Source: SZUA-430 sp040080835
GTDB taxonomy: Bacteria > Pseudomonadota > Alphaproteobacteria > Micropepsales > Micropepsaceae
DNA: 64,000 nucleotides
Assembly (NCBI GenBank): GCA_040080835.1
Contig: JBEBHP010000011.1
Location: forward strand, 62,001 to 126,000
Reading direction: 5' to 3'
A program made the translations under genes and the position numbers. The number at the start of each line of letters is the position of its first letter. The stretch's first letter is position 1. Under the pieces are notes generated by a model. That model saw only the letters and a list, made by a program, of their open reading frames with translations, had not been told where the DNA came from and made no database searches. Shown one piece after another: positions 25,773 to 33,884 of the stretch.

Positions 25773-27329
25773 TTGAGTTTGACGACAGAACACGCCAGCG
25801 ACCGCAACTTAACTTTGCCGGAGGACGCACCGCGCGCCGAGCGCGTGGAGTTCGACCTCGCCGAACGCGCCGCGCGCTTCGGCTATTGGCGCCTGCGCCT
25901 GGCCGACGGCCACCTGACTTGGTCGCCCGGCATGTACCGTTTGCTCGGCGTCGATCCCAGCCTGAAGCCCTGCAACAAATGGCTGCTCTCCCAAATCGTC
26001 GACCAGGACGTGGCGCATCTGACCGACACCATCAACCACGCCATCAAGGCTCGATCGTCTTTCTACTACCGCACGCGGGTCAAGGATCCGAACGCCGCCA
26101 CCCAAATCGCCGACACCCATGGCGAGATGGAAATCGGACCTGACGGGCGCGTCGTCTCGGTCATCGGCGTCTGCACCGATGTGACAAGCCAGGTTAAAGC
26201 CGAGGCCGAGCGCGAACGTGCGCAGCACATCTATCGCACCGTCGCCGAGGAAGCCTCCGACATCATCATCCTCCACGAAGAACAAGGCATCGTTTTTGCT
26301 TCGCGCGCGCTCGACAGCGTGATGGGACGCACGCCCGAGGAGATTCAGGACGGCAACTATCTCGACCTCGTTCACCCCGACGACATCGGCGAAGCGCTGA
26401 AACTGCGCGGTCGCCCGCCGCCGGGCGTCGTGTGGTCAGGCACCTGGCGCGGATTGCACAAGGATGGGCGCTGGATCTGGATGGAGAACCGAACGCGCGC
26501 CGTCTACGACGAGGAAGGCCGCTTTTGCCGCGAGATCACGGTGGTGCGCGACATCACCGACCGCAAGGAGCACGAGCTGAAACTCTTGGCCGCTCACGAG
26601 CGGGCCGAAGCGGCGAGCCGCGCCAAGTCGCTCTTCCTTGCCAACATGAGCCACGAGCTGCGCACGCCGTTGAACGCCATCATCGGGTTTTCCGATATGA
26701 TGTGCGCCCAAGTGTTCGGCGCACTCGGAAACGAGCGTTACATCGAATACGCCGACGACATTCGCAATTCCGGCCGCCATCTCTTGGAACTCATCACCAG
26801 CGTGCTCGACATCGCCAAGATCGAAGCCGGAAAACTCGAGCTTCACTTCGAAGCGGTCGACCTCAGCTTTGTCATCGACGAATGCGTGCACTTGCTCCGC
26901 GTCGGTGCCGCCGAGGCCGGCATCGAACTCATCGCCGATGCCGACCCCGATACAGGAGGCTTCCTTGCCGATCGTCGGGCTGTGAAGCAGATTCTGCTGA
27001 ACCTGCTTTCGAATGCGATGAAGTTCACGCCCTCAGGCGGCCACGTGACGATCGCAACGCGCGCGGCAGGCGAACGCATCGAACTCAGCGTGCGCGACGA
27101 CGGCATCGGCATTCCAGCCGATCAGCTGCCGCGTCTCGGCAAGCCGTTCGAGCAGGTCTGCACTGATCCCCTGCTCGCCAAGGGCGGCAGCGGGCTGGGT
27201 TTGGCCCTCGTCAAGGCGATCGCCGAAAAGCACGGCGGGCGCATGAGCATCACCAGCGCCGAAGGGGCCGGCACCACAGTCACCATCGACTTCCTCCGCG
27301 ACCCCCGCAAACACGAAGCCGCCGCTTAA
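25773..27329 (+). CDS. PAS-domain sensor histidine kinase
   Basis: About 518 residues, no membrane segment. PAS1 spans about residues 25-120 (FGYWRLRLADGHLTWSPGMY), PAS2 with PAC about 135-265, the HisKA dimerisation helix near 288 with phospho-acceptor His in NMSHELRTPLN, and the HATPase domain with N-box LLNLLSNAMKFTPSGG, G1 DDGIGIPADQL and G2 GSGLGLALVKA. A soluble kinase of the HPK1/PdhS-like type. The start is uncertain: TTG 25773 lies after GGGGACCC, GTG 25847 is an alternative. No response regulator is adjacent, so it is an orphan here. Confidence 0.9.
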   Translation: MSLTTEHASDRNLTLPEDAPRAERVEFDLAERAARFGYWRLRLADGHLTWSPGMYRLLGVDPSLKPCNKWLLSQIVDQDVAHLTDTINHAIKARSSFYYRTRVKDPNAATQIADTHGEMEIGPDGRVVSVIGVCTDVTSQVKAEAERERAQHIYRTVAEEASDIIILHEEQGIVFASRALDSVMGRTPEEIQDGNYLDLVHPDDIGEALKLRGRPPPGVVWSGTWRGLHKDGRWIWMENRTRAVYDEEGRFCREITVVRDITDRKEHELKLLAAHERAEAASRAKSLFLANMSHELRTPLNAIIGFSDMMCAQVFGALGNERYIEYADDIRNSGRHLLELITSVLDIAKIEAGKLELHFEAVDLSFVIDECVHLLRVGAAEAGIELIADADPDTGGFLADRRAVKQILLNLLSNAMKFTPSGGHVTIATRAAGERIELSVRDDGIGIPADQLPRLGKPFEQVCTDPLLAKGGSGLGLALVKAIAEKHGGRMSITSAEGAGTTVTIDFLRDPRKHEAAA

Positions 27330-27436
27330 GAGCACAAATTAAAGATTTGCCGCCCTGCGGCGCGGACTTGAGCTGGGAACCTTCAGCTTTCGTTCGCGTT
27401 TCTTATGGGACGTATCGAGCAGGTTAGGATTGTCTG

Positions 27437-27670
27437 ATGTCAGTTCGATTGCAGATTGCCGCCCTCATCTTCATGATGGTGCAAGGCGTATTCTTCGGGT
27501 TAGGCGCGGTGATCGTGCTGGCTACCCCGCTTACAGCGTTCGCAGCGCAGCTCTTGCCGCTTGTCATTGGGCTTGGCATTCTTCTCTCAATACCCACGGC
27601 ATGGATGATCGCCCCGTATATGAGATCCCGTTACCACAGACTTCAGAGCGCAAAGGCCTCCCACGCGTAA
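27437..27670 (+). CDS. Small two-span membrane protein, 77 aa
   Basis: Two hydrophobic segments (IAALIFMMVQGVFFGLGAVI and LLPLVIGLGILLSIPTAWM) and a short basic tail (APYMRSRYHR). This layout is common for conserved alphaproteobacterial inner-membrane proteins of unknown role. A weak AGGATTG site precedes ATG 27437. It stands alone downstream of the histidine kinase. Confidence 0.65.
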   Translation: MSVRLQIAALIFMMVQGVFFGLGAVIVLATPLTAFAAQLLPLVIGLGILLSIPTAWMIAPYMRSRYHRLQSAKASHA

Positions 27671-27882
27671 CCATGCAGGTTTTGGGGCCCAGGTTCAGGC
27701 GTCGGAGTTTCATTCACCCGCTGCATCGCCCGCAAACCGCGCGACCACTCGCCCAAGGCTCCTCTTCCGAAATGCTTCGCTTTGGCGGCGAGTGACCGGC
27801 CTTGAGGGGAACCAACGGACAGCTTTCGCGTTTTCACTGAGCCGGTCGATGAATCGAACCGGACAGGAGAAGGGCAAGAATC

Positions 27883-28107
27883 ATGCGCGGAACATTTCTG
27901 GTCGCGATGCTGTTGATCGTCGGTGGCATTGCGGGTCTCGCGGTCCCGTATTTCACCTACACGCAAAAGGAACGCATTGTGGATGTAGGCCCGATCCAGA
28001 TCGACGCGGACAAGACGAAGCAAGTGAACATCCCGCAAATCGCAGCCATCGCTGCCCTCGTCGCCGGCCTGGCGCTGCTCTTCGCGTCCCGACGCGCCGA
28101 CGCGTGA
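27883..28107 (+). CDS. Small two-span membrane protein, 74 aa
   Basis: An N-terminal span (GTFLVAMLLIVGGIAGLAVP), a periplasmic loop of about 25 residues (YTQKERIVDVGPIQIDADKT) and a second span ending ALLFASRRADA. This matches the layout of short DUF3185-like proteins, although I am not certain of the family. ATG 27883 is preceded by AGGAGAAGGGCAAGAATC, a very good ribosome site. Confidence 0.75.
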   Translation: MRGTFLVAMLLIVGGIAGLAVPYFTYTQKERIVDVGPIQIDADKTKQVNIPQIAAIAALVAGLALLFASRRADA

Positions 28108-28239
28108 TGAAACGGAAGCTTGCCAACCCAGTTGGGGTCGGTCAGGTCTGGAAAATTCACCGCCTCGAGTTCGGGCATCCCGCCGACCCAAATCCACTGC
28201 ATCTCGATGACTGCAATGCACTCGCGAGCAAACACCCCA

Positions 28240-28590
28240 TTACTTCCGCAGGATCTTGTCCATCGCCTTGCCCTTCGCAAGCTCGTCGATCAGCTTGTCG
28301 AGAAAGCGGATTTCCCGCATGGTTGCTTCCTTGACCTCCTCCACCCGCACGCCGCAAACGACGCCGGTAATCAGGCTCCGCGCAGGATTTGGTTTGGGGG
28401 CCCTTGCAAAGAAATCCTCGAAGCTGGTTTTCTTCACGAGGTGGGAACCGAGTGACTTCTGCGTATAGCCCGTGAGCCAGCGGATGATCTCGTCAACCTC
28501 TGCCTTCGTGCGACCTTTCTTTTCAGCCTTGGTGACATAGTACGGATAGACACTCGCAACGCTCACTGAACAGATCCGGTGCTTTTCCAT
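28240..28590 (-). CDS. DUF2200 family protein
   Basis: About 116 residues matching DUF2200 almost throughout: ICSVSVASVYPYYVTKAEKK, GRTKAEVDEIIRWLTGY, then LITGVVCGVRVEE and the C-terminus FLDKLIDELAKGKAMDKILR. Function unknown in the family. ATG 28590 rather than 28596 gives the usual short MxKHRI start. It is monocistronic, on the minus strand, in an area of assorted small accessory genes. Confidence 0.9.
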   Translation of the reverse strand: MEKHRICSVSVASVYPYYVTKAEKKGRTKAEVDEIIRWLTGYTQKSLGSHLVKKTSFEDFFARAPKPNPARSLITGVVCGVRVEEVKEATMREIRFLDKLIDELAKGKAMDKILRK

Positions 28591-28703
28591 CTGCATGCTC
28601 CCGCTCGATTGCCAGACGTCCTCAATAACTAGCAGATTTTTTCAGTCAGAATGGCTTTCGATCGCAGGCGCCCGCCCGCGAGAGAAGAAACCCCTTCTCG
28701 CGC

Positions 28704-29198
28704 TCATTGCGCGTAAGCGCGGCCGACGCGCGCGAAAGGTTTCGGATTGCGGGCGATGGCCTCGTCGATGAGGCGCGTGATCTCGGGGCGCGCGAGTGTG
28801 GGCATGCCCTCGACCCCGATCCAGCGCGTCTGGTTGCCCGACCCCCGCAGCAATATTCCTGGATCCGGCAGCCCCGTGCCAAAGTTGAAGTAGAGCTTGA
28901 TGCCCTCCGCGCTCGCGCGAATGGCGAGAGCGCCATCGTACCCATGTTCGTTCGGTGAATAGCTGATGACGAAGCAGTCGCGGTATTCGTAGACAATCTC
29001 ATGCGCTGTCGGCAGCCGCTTTTGCAGCCACCGCCGCAGTGCACCGACCAGCCGCAGTCGATCGCTCGCGAACTTCGCGACAAGCGTGCGCAACTGGGCT
29101 TCTGACGCCCGACGTGCTGCCGCAGACTGGGTGGTGCCTGGAGTCTCGGCTTTGCCCTTTGCGGGGCTGCGGGCGGACGGTGCTTTTTTCAAGGACAT
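28704..29198 (-). CDS. DUF1801 domain protein
   Basis: 164 residues: a basic Lys/Ala-rich N-terminal 30 residues, then a YdhG-like DUF1801 domain (IVYEYRDCFVISYSPNEHGY, GIKLYFNFGTGLPDPGILLR, GVEGMPTLARPEITRLIDEA). The fold is found in small intracellular proteins related to the YdhG/YjbR-type group; the function is unknown. An alternative frame on the same strand starting at 29083 is a shadow. Confidence 0.8.
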   Translation of the reverse strand: MSLKKAPSARSPAKGKAETPGTTQSAAARRASEAQLRTLVAKFASDRLRLVGALRRWLQKRLPTAHEIVYEYRDCFVISYSPNEHGYDGALAIRASAEGIKLYFNFGTGLPDPGILLRGSGNQTRWIGVEGMPTLARPEITRLIDEAIARNPKPFARVGRAYAQ

Positions 29199-29228
29199 GA
29201 TGGCTCTTTCGGATTGGGTTTTTACCAG

Positions 29229-29260
29229 TGAGGTGCCCCAGAATAATCAGGGTTACCTCA
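29229..29260. terminator. Hairpin with GGGTTACCTCA arm, downstream of the lysR gene
   Basis: Imperfect stem TGAGGTGCCCC / GGGTTACCTCA (9 of 11 paired) around a 10-base loop, 51 bases after the LysR stop. A very similar hairpin with the same right arm lies at 33894-33915 after the acyltransferase gene. Terminator or repeated element. Confidence 0.45.
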
Positions 29261-29310
29261 AGGTGCGAAACGGGCATAGGGCCCTGCGCAACCACCCGAG
29301 CCACCAGCAT

Positions 29311-30210
29311 TCATGACAGTTCCTCAACTGCCTCGCGCAAAACCTCGAGACACGCCGCGATGCGTGGAATTCCGGAGCGTCCCTTTGGCAGCAGCGCTGT
29401 GATATCGAGCGGCTGAAACTTGTGGCCGGGCAGTACGCGCTCGAGAGTGCCTGCCTTCTCTGCCCGCGCGCATTCACCCTGCGGACGTATGCCAATGCCC
29501 AATCCCGCATAGGTCGCATCACCCAGAACGCGGCTGTCGTCAGCCTCGAAGGGACCGCTGACTGGAACGACAATCTCGTTGCCTCGTCTGTCGAGGATGG
29601 TCCATTCGGACTGTGGCGGGTGCGCGTAGAGTCGCAAGCAACGATGCTTGCTGAGATCGGCAGGCAACTTTGGGCGGCCAGATTTCGCGAGATAGGACGG
29701 CGCAGCGGCCAGCACCCAAGTGACAGTTCCCAGCCGTCGGCCGACGAACGTCGTCTCGGGCACTTGACCGACATGCAACGCGATATCGAGACCTTCGGCA
29801 GCCAGATCGGGAGTCGAACTACCGACACGCACCTGCACGACCAGTCCGGGATGGCGATGGAAGAGCCCGTTCAGACGGTCCAGGAAAGGCGTGGTCGCGA
29901 CCGCTGCCGGAATGGCAATCCGCACCGCACCGCGCACCTCTCCCTTGCCGCCCCGCACGTCTTCTTGCGCCACCTCGATGGCGGTCAGCAGCGGGGCAAT
30001 CCGGGCGAGGAAACGCTCACCTTCGTCGGTGAGCGCCACGCTGCGTGTGGTGCGCACAAACAGGCGGACGCGCAACGTCTCCTCAAGTTTGTGGATACGC
30101 AGACTGACGGCGTTTGTGGTGAGACCCAACCGCCGGGAGGCGGCAGTGAAGCCCCCCGCCTCTGCGACGGCAACGAAGGCCAATAGTTCTTCCATGGAGG
30201 CTGGATGCAT
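29311..30210 (-). CDS. LysR-family transcriptional regulator
   Basis: 299 residues. Winged helix-turn-helix at the N-terminus (AEAGGFTAASRRLGLTTNAV, LRIHKLEETLRVRLFVRTTR), followed by the two-lobed effector domain (ALHVGQVPETTFVGRRLG). Start may be ATG 30195 (MEELLAFVAV), which is more typical than 30210. It is divergent from the DUF2892 gene at 30331, which is therefore a candidate target, as LysR proteins often control the divergent neighbour. Confidence 0.92.
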   Translation of the reverse strand: MHPASMEELLAFVAVAEAGGFTAASRRLGLTTNAVSLRIHKLEETLRVRLFVRTTRSVALTDEGERFLARIAPLLTAIEVAQEDVRGGKGEVRGAVRIAIPAAVATTPFLDRLNGLFHRHPGLVVQVRVGSSTPDLAAEGLDIALHVGQVPETTFVGRRLGTVTWVLAAAPSYLAKSGRPKLPADLSKHRCLRLYAHPPQSEWTILDRRGNEIVVPVSGPFEADDSRVLGDATYAGLGIGIRPQGECARAEKAGTLERVLPGHKFQPLDITALLPKGRSGIPRIAACLEVLREAVEELS

Positions 30211-30330
30211 GGGCGTACTATAACGCTGCGCGTGATATTAATTCAAGTTCTGGTTCATTCCGGCGAGAGAAGCCGTTGCGCTAGTCTCCCCTGCGATCCA
30301 GTACGTTTGCTGGAGACAGGGAGTAACCAC

Positions 30331-30540
30331 ATGTTGTTTCCAAAGAAACTCGGCGCCGCCGACGGACTTATACGGGTAGTCGCCGGTGCGGCGATAGCCG
30401 CATCCGGTTGGTATTTCGGATTGTCCCAGCCGTGGGTGATCGGATTGGCGGTCACGGGTGCCATGACATCCATGACCGGCCTCATCCATCGCTGCAGCGT
30501 CTACAAGATCCTCGGCATCTCGACACGGAGGGATGCATGA
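30331..30540 (+). CDS. DUF2892 (YgaP-like) membrane protein
   Basis: 69 residues: MLFPKKLGAADGLIRVVAGA starts the DUF2892 signature (N-x-G-x-x-D-R-x-x-R). Two membrane spans follow, with the typical ending TGLIHRCSVYKILGIST (family: CPxYxxxG). ATG 30331 has GGGAG at good distance. Relatives are fused to or sit beside rhodanese domains. Its stop overlaps the start of a truncated gene (ATGA). Confidence 0.88.
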   Translation: MLFPKKLGAADGLIRVVAGAAIAASGWYFGLSQPWVIGLAVTGAMTSMTGLIHRCSVYKILGISTRRDA

Positions 30541-30615
30541 GCACCGTCGCTGTCATCCAGCGCATCCACATTTCCGCTGACGCCGCGTGGACGATCACCC
30601 GCACCATCGACCATT
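30537..30615 (+). pseudogene. 5' remnant of a gene cut by the 101-bp repeat
   Basis: The ATG overlaps the DUF2892 stop (ATGA) and the frame reads MSTVAVIQRIHISADAAWTI before it runs into the dispersed repeat and continues as repeat-encoded sequence until 30713. The short N-terminus would fit an SRPBCC-type beta strand followed by an AxxxW helix, but it is too short for an assignment. The repeat appears to have replaced the rest of a coupled second gene. Confidence 0.5.
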
Positions 30616-30716
30616 GCCCCTCTCCGCAAGCAAAGCGCAGTGGAGAGGGTGGATCGGTGCGAGGCGCCGAGACGGCTGCGCCCGCCGAAGCCCGCAGGGC
30701 GAAGGTGGGGTGAGGA
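30616..30716 (+). repeat. 101-bp dispersed palindromic repeat, copy 2
   Basis: Full-length copy, beginning GCCCCTCTCCGCAAGCAAAG and ending GTGGGGTGAGGA. The preceding 15 bases (CACCATCGACCATT) are also shared with copy 3, so the unit may extend to about 30600 in these two copies. Confidence 0.85.
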
Positions 30717-30740
30717 GCAGCGCGCTTGGAGGCAGCTTGG

Positions 30741-30760
30741 TGGTGCACGACCCCAATTCT
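30741..30760 (+). repeat. Boundary motif copy (TGGTGCACGACCCCAATTCT)
   Basis: 17 of 20 positions agree with the motif at 36017 (TGGTGTCTGACCCCAATTCT). A second partial CACCCCAATTCT follows directly. It lies between a repeat copy and the SOS-type box. Confidence 0.5.
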
Positions 30761-31045
30761 CACCCCAATTCTCGCAACGGTTGGTCACAAAGGCTGTGAC
30801 AGGTTTTTTGGCTTGCTTGTGCGGAAAACATGCGAAAAATGTCACGGGGTAAGGGGTGTTTTTTCATTTTTCACCCTGCTGGTGACATGTGAAAGTCGGG
30901 CTCAAAAAATCGGGCAGAGTCCGGGGCACTCACCCTGCAGTTCCTTTTCGCGCGGGGCTCACGAGGCGGTCACCTGGAATTCCCAGGTCCGCCGGGTAGG
31001 TATTCAATTGTCAAGTTGGTGGCGGACAGGGCCGCAACCGGACGA

Positions 31046-31060
31046 GAACATAACACGAAC
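31046..31060. promoter_or_regulatory. LexA-type box GAAC-N7-GAAC
   Basis: GAACATAACACGAAC is a perfect match to the direct-repeat SOS box known from alphaproteobacteria (GTTC-N7-GTTC on the other strand). No SOS gene follows in either direction; the nearest plus-strand frame starts at 31138. It may be the orphaned promoter of a lost gene. Confidence 0.5.
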
Positions 31061-31330
31061 ACTTCCCAGATTCAATGCCACGGGCTGCGACATGTTGGGT
31101 GACCTTGCACGCTCCTCGCAGTGAGGCACGAGCCGGCATGACACCCTTCGACTGCGTGAGCGTCGCCGAACTCGCCATCCTCGCCACCGCCTCGACTTGG
31201 GGAGCTCGCCGCATCCAGCAAGCCGCCGTCATCACCATGTGGCCCGTGAACATCTGGTACGCCTATGAGTTTATTCCGGCGCCGTGACGGCGCGGCAGGT
31301 TTAAGGCGTCCCCCCGCACCATCAACCATT

Positions 31331-31398
31331 GCCCCTCTCCACAAGCAAAGCGCAGTGGAGAGGGTGGATCGGTGCGAAAGCACCGAGACGGGTGAGGA
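31331..31398 (+). repeat. Dispersed palindromic repeat, copy 3 (internally deleted)
   Basis: Begins GCCCCTCTCCACAAGCAAAG like copy 2 and continues through GGATCGGTGCGAAAGCACCG, but the GC-rich block of about 34 bases before GGTGAGGA is missing. Same orientation as copy 2. Confidence 0.8.
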
Positions 31399-31412
31399 GC
31401 AACGGACCACAC

Positions 31413-31427
31413 GGTGTCCGACCCCAA
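31413..31427 (+). repeat. Boundary motif copy (GGTGTCCGACCCCAA)
   Basis: Differs from the 36018 motif at one of 15 positions. It directly follows repeat copy 3 and precedes the small gene at 31544. Confidence 0.5.
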
Positions 31428-31543
31428 GTCTTCCATTGCAGATATTTTCTTTTGCTTTTGAATTGCCGCTGCTGCATTCAGTTTTCGATGGAAACTTATC
31501 TGGCAAACTTGTGTACTGGTTCGAACATCGAGGCGACTTGCAG

Positions 31544-31873
31544 ATGAAATCCAAAGAATTCGAAAAATTTGAAGACGATGACGAAGGATTCAAAAAGTGG
31601 CGGAAGGCTAACCCAAATGGGTTTATATTGAACTTGCCACGCCCTCCTGAGCACAACAAACGGCAGTTTTATCTCGGTGCCGTAAAACTCCATTCGGCCC
31701 AATGTCCAAATTTGCAACCCGACAAGAATGGAGAAAAGCCATGGACGTCCACGGGATACATAAAAATCTGTGCCACCAATGCCAACGAACTAGTTAAATG
31801 GTTCGATGCCCATGCCGACAAACCGGCGTCGTGGCAACCTCCGCGCTGCAAACGTTCGAAGTGTCACAAGTGA
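31544..31873 (+). CDS. Small accessory protein with HxxxC...KIC...CxxxxC pattern
   Basis: 109 residues. A charged N-terminus (KSKEFEKFEDDDEGFKKW) leads to a domain with NPNGFILNLPRPPEH, a conserved-looking AVKLHSAQCPNL, TGYIKICATNANELVKWFD and a final PPRCKRSKCHK. From memory this order (FxxN, LHxxxC, KxC, LxxW, CxxC) recurs in small domains near restriction or defence genes and as fusions to nucleases, but I cannot name the family. ATG 31544 is chosen because upstream residues come from repeat copy 3. Composition is less GC-rich than the flanks. Bounded by motif copies at 31413 and 31887. Confidence 0.6.
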   Translation: MKSKEFEKFEDDDEGFKKWRKANPNGFILNLPRPPEHNKRQFYLGAVKLHSAQCPNLQPDKNGEKPWTSTGYIKICATNANELVKWFDAHADKPASWQPPRCKRSKCHK

Positions 31874-31886
31874 TATGCGAATGTAA

Positions 31887-31970
31887 ATTGGTGTCTTATC
31901 CCATATGTTGAACGACCTCACTGCCATTTCCGTTCTGACAGTTTCTTGGACACTGCGCCCAATTCTTTAG
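31887..31970 (+). repeat. Pair of degenerate boundary motifs
   Basis: ATTGGTGTCTTATCCCA at 31887-31903 and TGCGCCCAATTCTTTAG at 31954-31970 resemble the left and right parts of the motif around 36523 and 36024. They separate the genes at 31544 and 32033. Confidence 0.45.
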
Positions 31971-32032
31971 AATCAGAACGGCGAAATGAGTGACCGCTAA
32001 CCACCCCATCACCGCAAAGGACGCTCGACTGC

Positions 32033-32491
32033 ATGTTCGATCGAAAAAACAACCAATGGGACAAGGGGGCAACAGGAAACGCTGGTGTTTACATAGCAGC
32101 ATGGCACCTAAGTCGCGCGGGCTTTGCAGTCGCTGTTACATCACGCAACATGAGAGGGCCCGATATCATAGCGGTTCGGGAGACGGGGGAGACATATCCA
32201 ATTCAGGTGAAAGCCGGAAGTGAGCAATCGCAGGACATCGCTTTCGGCCTCGGGCCGGTCACGGTGCGCGAACCTTGGTGGGTAATTGTGACTCACGCCA
32301 TGTCGGACACTCCATCGCTTTATGTCCTGACACGCGACGAGATGCAGGCAAACATGGTTCAAGACAATGGCAAGCGCTCGGGAAAATCCGCCGAGGAACG
32401 CAGCTGGTGGTTCCCGGCCACGAGACTGTGCCGCCCAGGACACGCGGCCGAACTCGTTCACTGCCGCGATGCTTGGCAGAAACTCAAATGA
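32033..32491 (+). CDS. Putative PD-(D/E)XK nuclease-like protein
   Basis: 152 residues. The layout fits a small restriction-nuclease-like core: helix TGNAGVYIAAWHLSRAGFAV, then SRNMRGPDIIAVRET with the metal Asp44, and YPIQVKAG with Gln58-x-Lys60 in place of E-x-K. This matches a branch of hypothetical proteins of this size with (D)-x13-(E/Q)xK. A toxin, repair or restriction role is possible. It is an isolated cassette-like gene with motif copies on both sides (31954 and 32501). Confidence 0.65.
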   Translation: MFDRKNNQWDKGATGNAGVYIAAWHLSRAGFAVAVTSRNMRGPDIIAVRETGETYPIQVKAGSEQSQDIAFGLGPVTVREPWWVIVTHAMSDTPSLYVLTRDEMQANMVQDNGKRSGKSAEERSWWFPATRLCRPGHAAELVHCRDAWQKLK

Positions 32492-32500
32492 AAACGAAAT

Positions 32501-32521
32501 AGGTGTTCGACTCCAATACTT
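32501..32521 (+). repeat. Boundary motif copy (AGGTGTTCGACTCCAATACTT)
   Basis: 16 of 21 positions agree with TGGTGTCTGACCCCAATTCTT. It lies 10 bases after the stop of the nuclease-like gene. Confidence 0.45.
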
Positions 32522-32651
32522 GCGATTTATTACGGTGACATGGTGCAACGGGCGTCTGAACCCAATACGCGCACTATTCTCTGGTGCGCGTGAACCGCGC
32601 CAGCTCGCAGCAATCGACGCCATGGGTCGCCCGGCCGCGCGAAATAAGCGT

Positions 32652-32700
32652 CCGGAAAATCCGGGTTAGCTCACAGTGAGCTAACACCAATACTTTTTTA
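32652..32700 (+). terminator. Double hairpin followed by a T-run
   Basis: CCGGA-AAA-TCCGG, then a perfect 9-bp hairpin GTTAGCTCA-CAG-TGAGCTAAC at 32665-32685, then ACCAATACTTTTTTA. The T-run starts 8 bases after the stem, so an intrinsic terminator for the plus-strand cassette genes is likely. Confidence 0.6.
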
Positions 32701-32777
32701 GAAATGACGTGTCTCTTCGTCGACAGCCGAATAGGGCGCACTGCCACTGGCTGCATGTCTCAAATAGCCCCCACCGC

Positions 32778-33779
32778 TCACCCGCATTTGAGCTTGGCGG
32801 CGCGCAATGCGGTGACGTGGCTTGAGAGCTTTTTCATCGCTTCCAACTGCGCCGCGATCTCTTGCAACACATCGCAGCTGGACAAGGACTCCTCTGCTTC
32901 CGAATTGAAGCCCTGGTCCGGCTTGTCGGGTCTGTTCCATTTCACCAGCAGGACATTGCTTTCCTCGCGTTCGAACGCCTCTTGCAGCAACTTGAGTTTC
33001 GAAGCCCCTTCGGCGTGCACCGCTTCTCTGAGCGCCATCGTCGCGCGCAAGTGAAAGATCCAGCCCGTACGCTCGGCGCAGTAACCGTCAGCCCGTTCGT
33101 TGCATGCCTTCTGTGCGCCGATCCTCGCTGCATCCACATCGGGCATGTAGGCGATATAGTTCTCGAAATACTTCTTCGCGTCGTCGAGCCGCCCGAGGTT
33201 CCGGTTGGCGTAGCCGGCAAACGCCAGTGCCGTTCCGTTGTAAGGTCTGAGCTGAAGCAGCGGCAAAGCAAAGTCCAACACCTGCTGGGGTTGGTGCGCT
33301 TTGTGCATCGCGCGCATCACGTGGTCTGCCTGCAGGAACACCGCTTCCTCCGCCTGCGGGCTCGTGTACTTCAGGAGATCCACGAACCCTGCCTTGTGTG
33401 CTTCGAGTCGAAGGTTCAGGGCGAGCTGTTCGTCCTTGCTTGCCTGCAATTGGTTTGCCAGATCTTGAGTGGCAAACCACGTCCCGGCAGCGATCAACGC
33501 GCTGACGCCGATCGTCACCAGCCACTTGGCGCGGATCTCAGGCGAAATGATACCCGGTATCGGTCCCAGAAACGCGGCAAGCCCCGCGCCGATCGTCGCC
33601 AAAGTCGGGCGCAGCCACACCACATCCCAGAGCGCGATGCAGACAAGCAATATCGCGACAACGGACGTTAGCGTGAGAATCGACCACAAATTCAGATAGC
33701 GATCCGTGGTCGCCCGAATGGCCGCGTTCAGGCGCTGAAAGTAACCGGGTGCCGTAATTGCCGTTGTCCCCTCTCTCAT
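32778..33779 (-). CDS. Membrane protein with TPR-like periplasmic or cytoplasmic domain
   Basis: 333 residues. Three hydrophobic segments in the first 110 residues (LWSILTLTSVVAILLVCIAL, then GAGLAAFLGPIPGIIS and TIGVSALIAAGTWF) are followed by a helical region with TPR-like phrases (PLLQLRPYNGTALAFAGYAN, RLDDAKKYFENYIAYMPD). The C-terminal helices contain few motifs. GAGGGCAAC precedes ATG 33779. I do not recognise a named family; a scaffold role is an inference from the repeats. Located between the cassette genes and the acyltransferase. Confidence 0.65.
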   Translation of the reverse strand: MREGTTAITAPGYFQRLNAAIRATTDRYLNLWSILTLTSVVAILLVCIALWDVVWLRPTLATIGAGLAAFLGPIPGIISPEIRAKWLVTIGVSALIAAGTWFATQDLANQLQASKDEQLALNLRLEAHKAGFVDLLKYTSPQAEEAVFLQADHVMRAMHKAHQPQQVLDFALPLLQLRPYNGTALAFAGYANRNLGRLDDAKKYFENYIAYMPDVDAARIGAQKACNERADGYCAERTGWIFHLRATMALREAVHAEGASKLKLLQEAFEREESNVLLVKWNRPDKPDQGFNSEAEESLSSCDVLQEIAAQLEAMKKLSSHVTALRAAKLKCG

Positions 33780-33884
33780 GTTGCCCTCACCCCTTCCGGT
33801 GGACCGCCTGAGTCCCTCACCGCTAATTTGGCGAATATACCAAGCCCGCGCCCTGTTTACGCCAAGCCTGCGACCAAAGCATTA

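Larger units (their letters stand above)
30717..31543. other. Accessory stretch without a confident gene
   Basis: Contains a motif copy (30741), a perfect LexA-type box (31046), repeat copy 3 (31331) and another motif copy (31413). A 49-codon plus-strand frame (31138-31287, opening MTPFDCVSVAELAILATAST) could be a small gene but has no clear ribosome site and no recognised relatives. The remainder seems non-coding or decayed. Confidence 0.4.

Noticed and set aside
27820..27880. TTCGATTC (minus strand) resembling a tRNA or tmRNA T-loop
   Set aside because: The flanking five-base arms do not pair as a T-stem and no acceptor or anticodon arms are found.
31072..31659. 195-codon minus-strand frame
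   Set aside because: It runs through repeat copy 3 and the antisense of the 31544 gene and looks compositional only.
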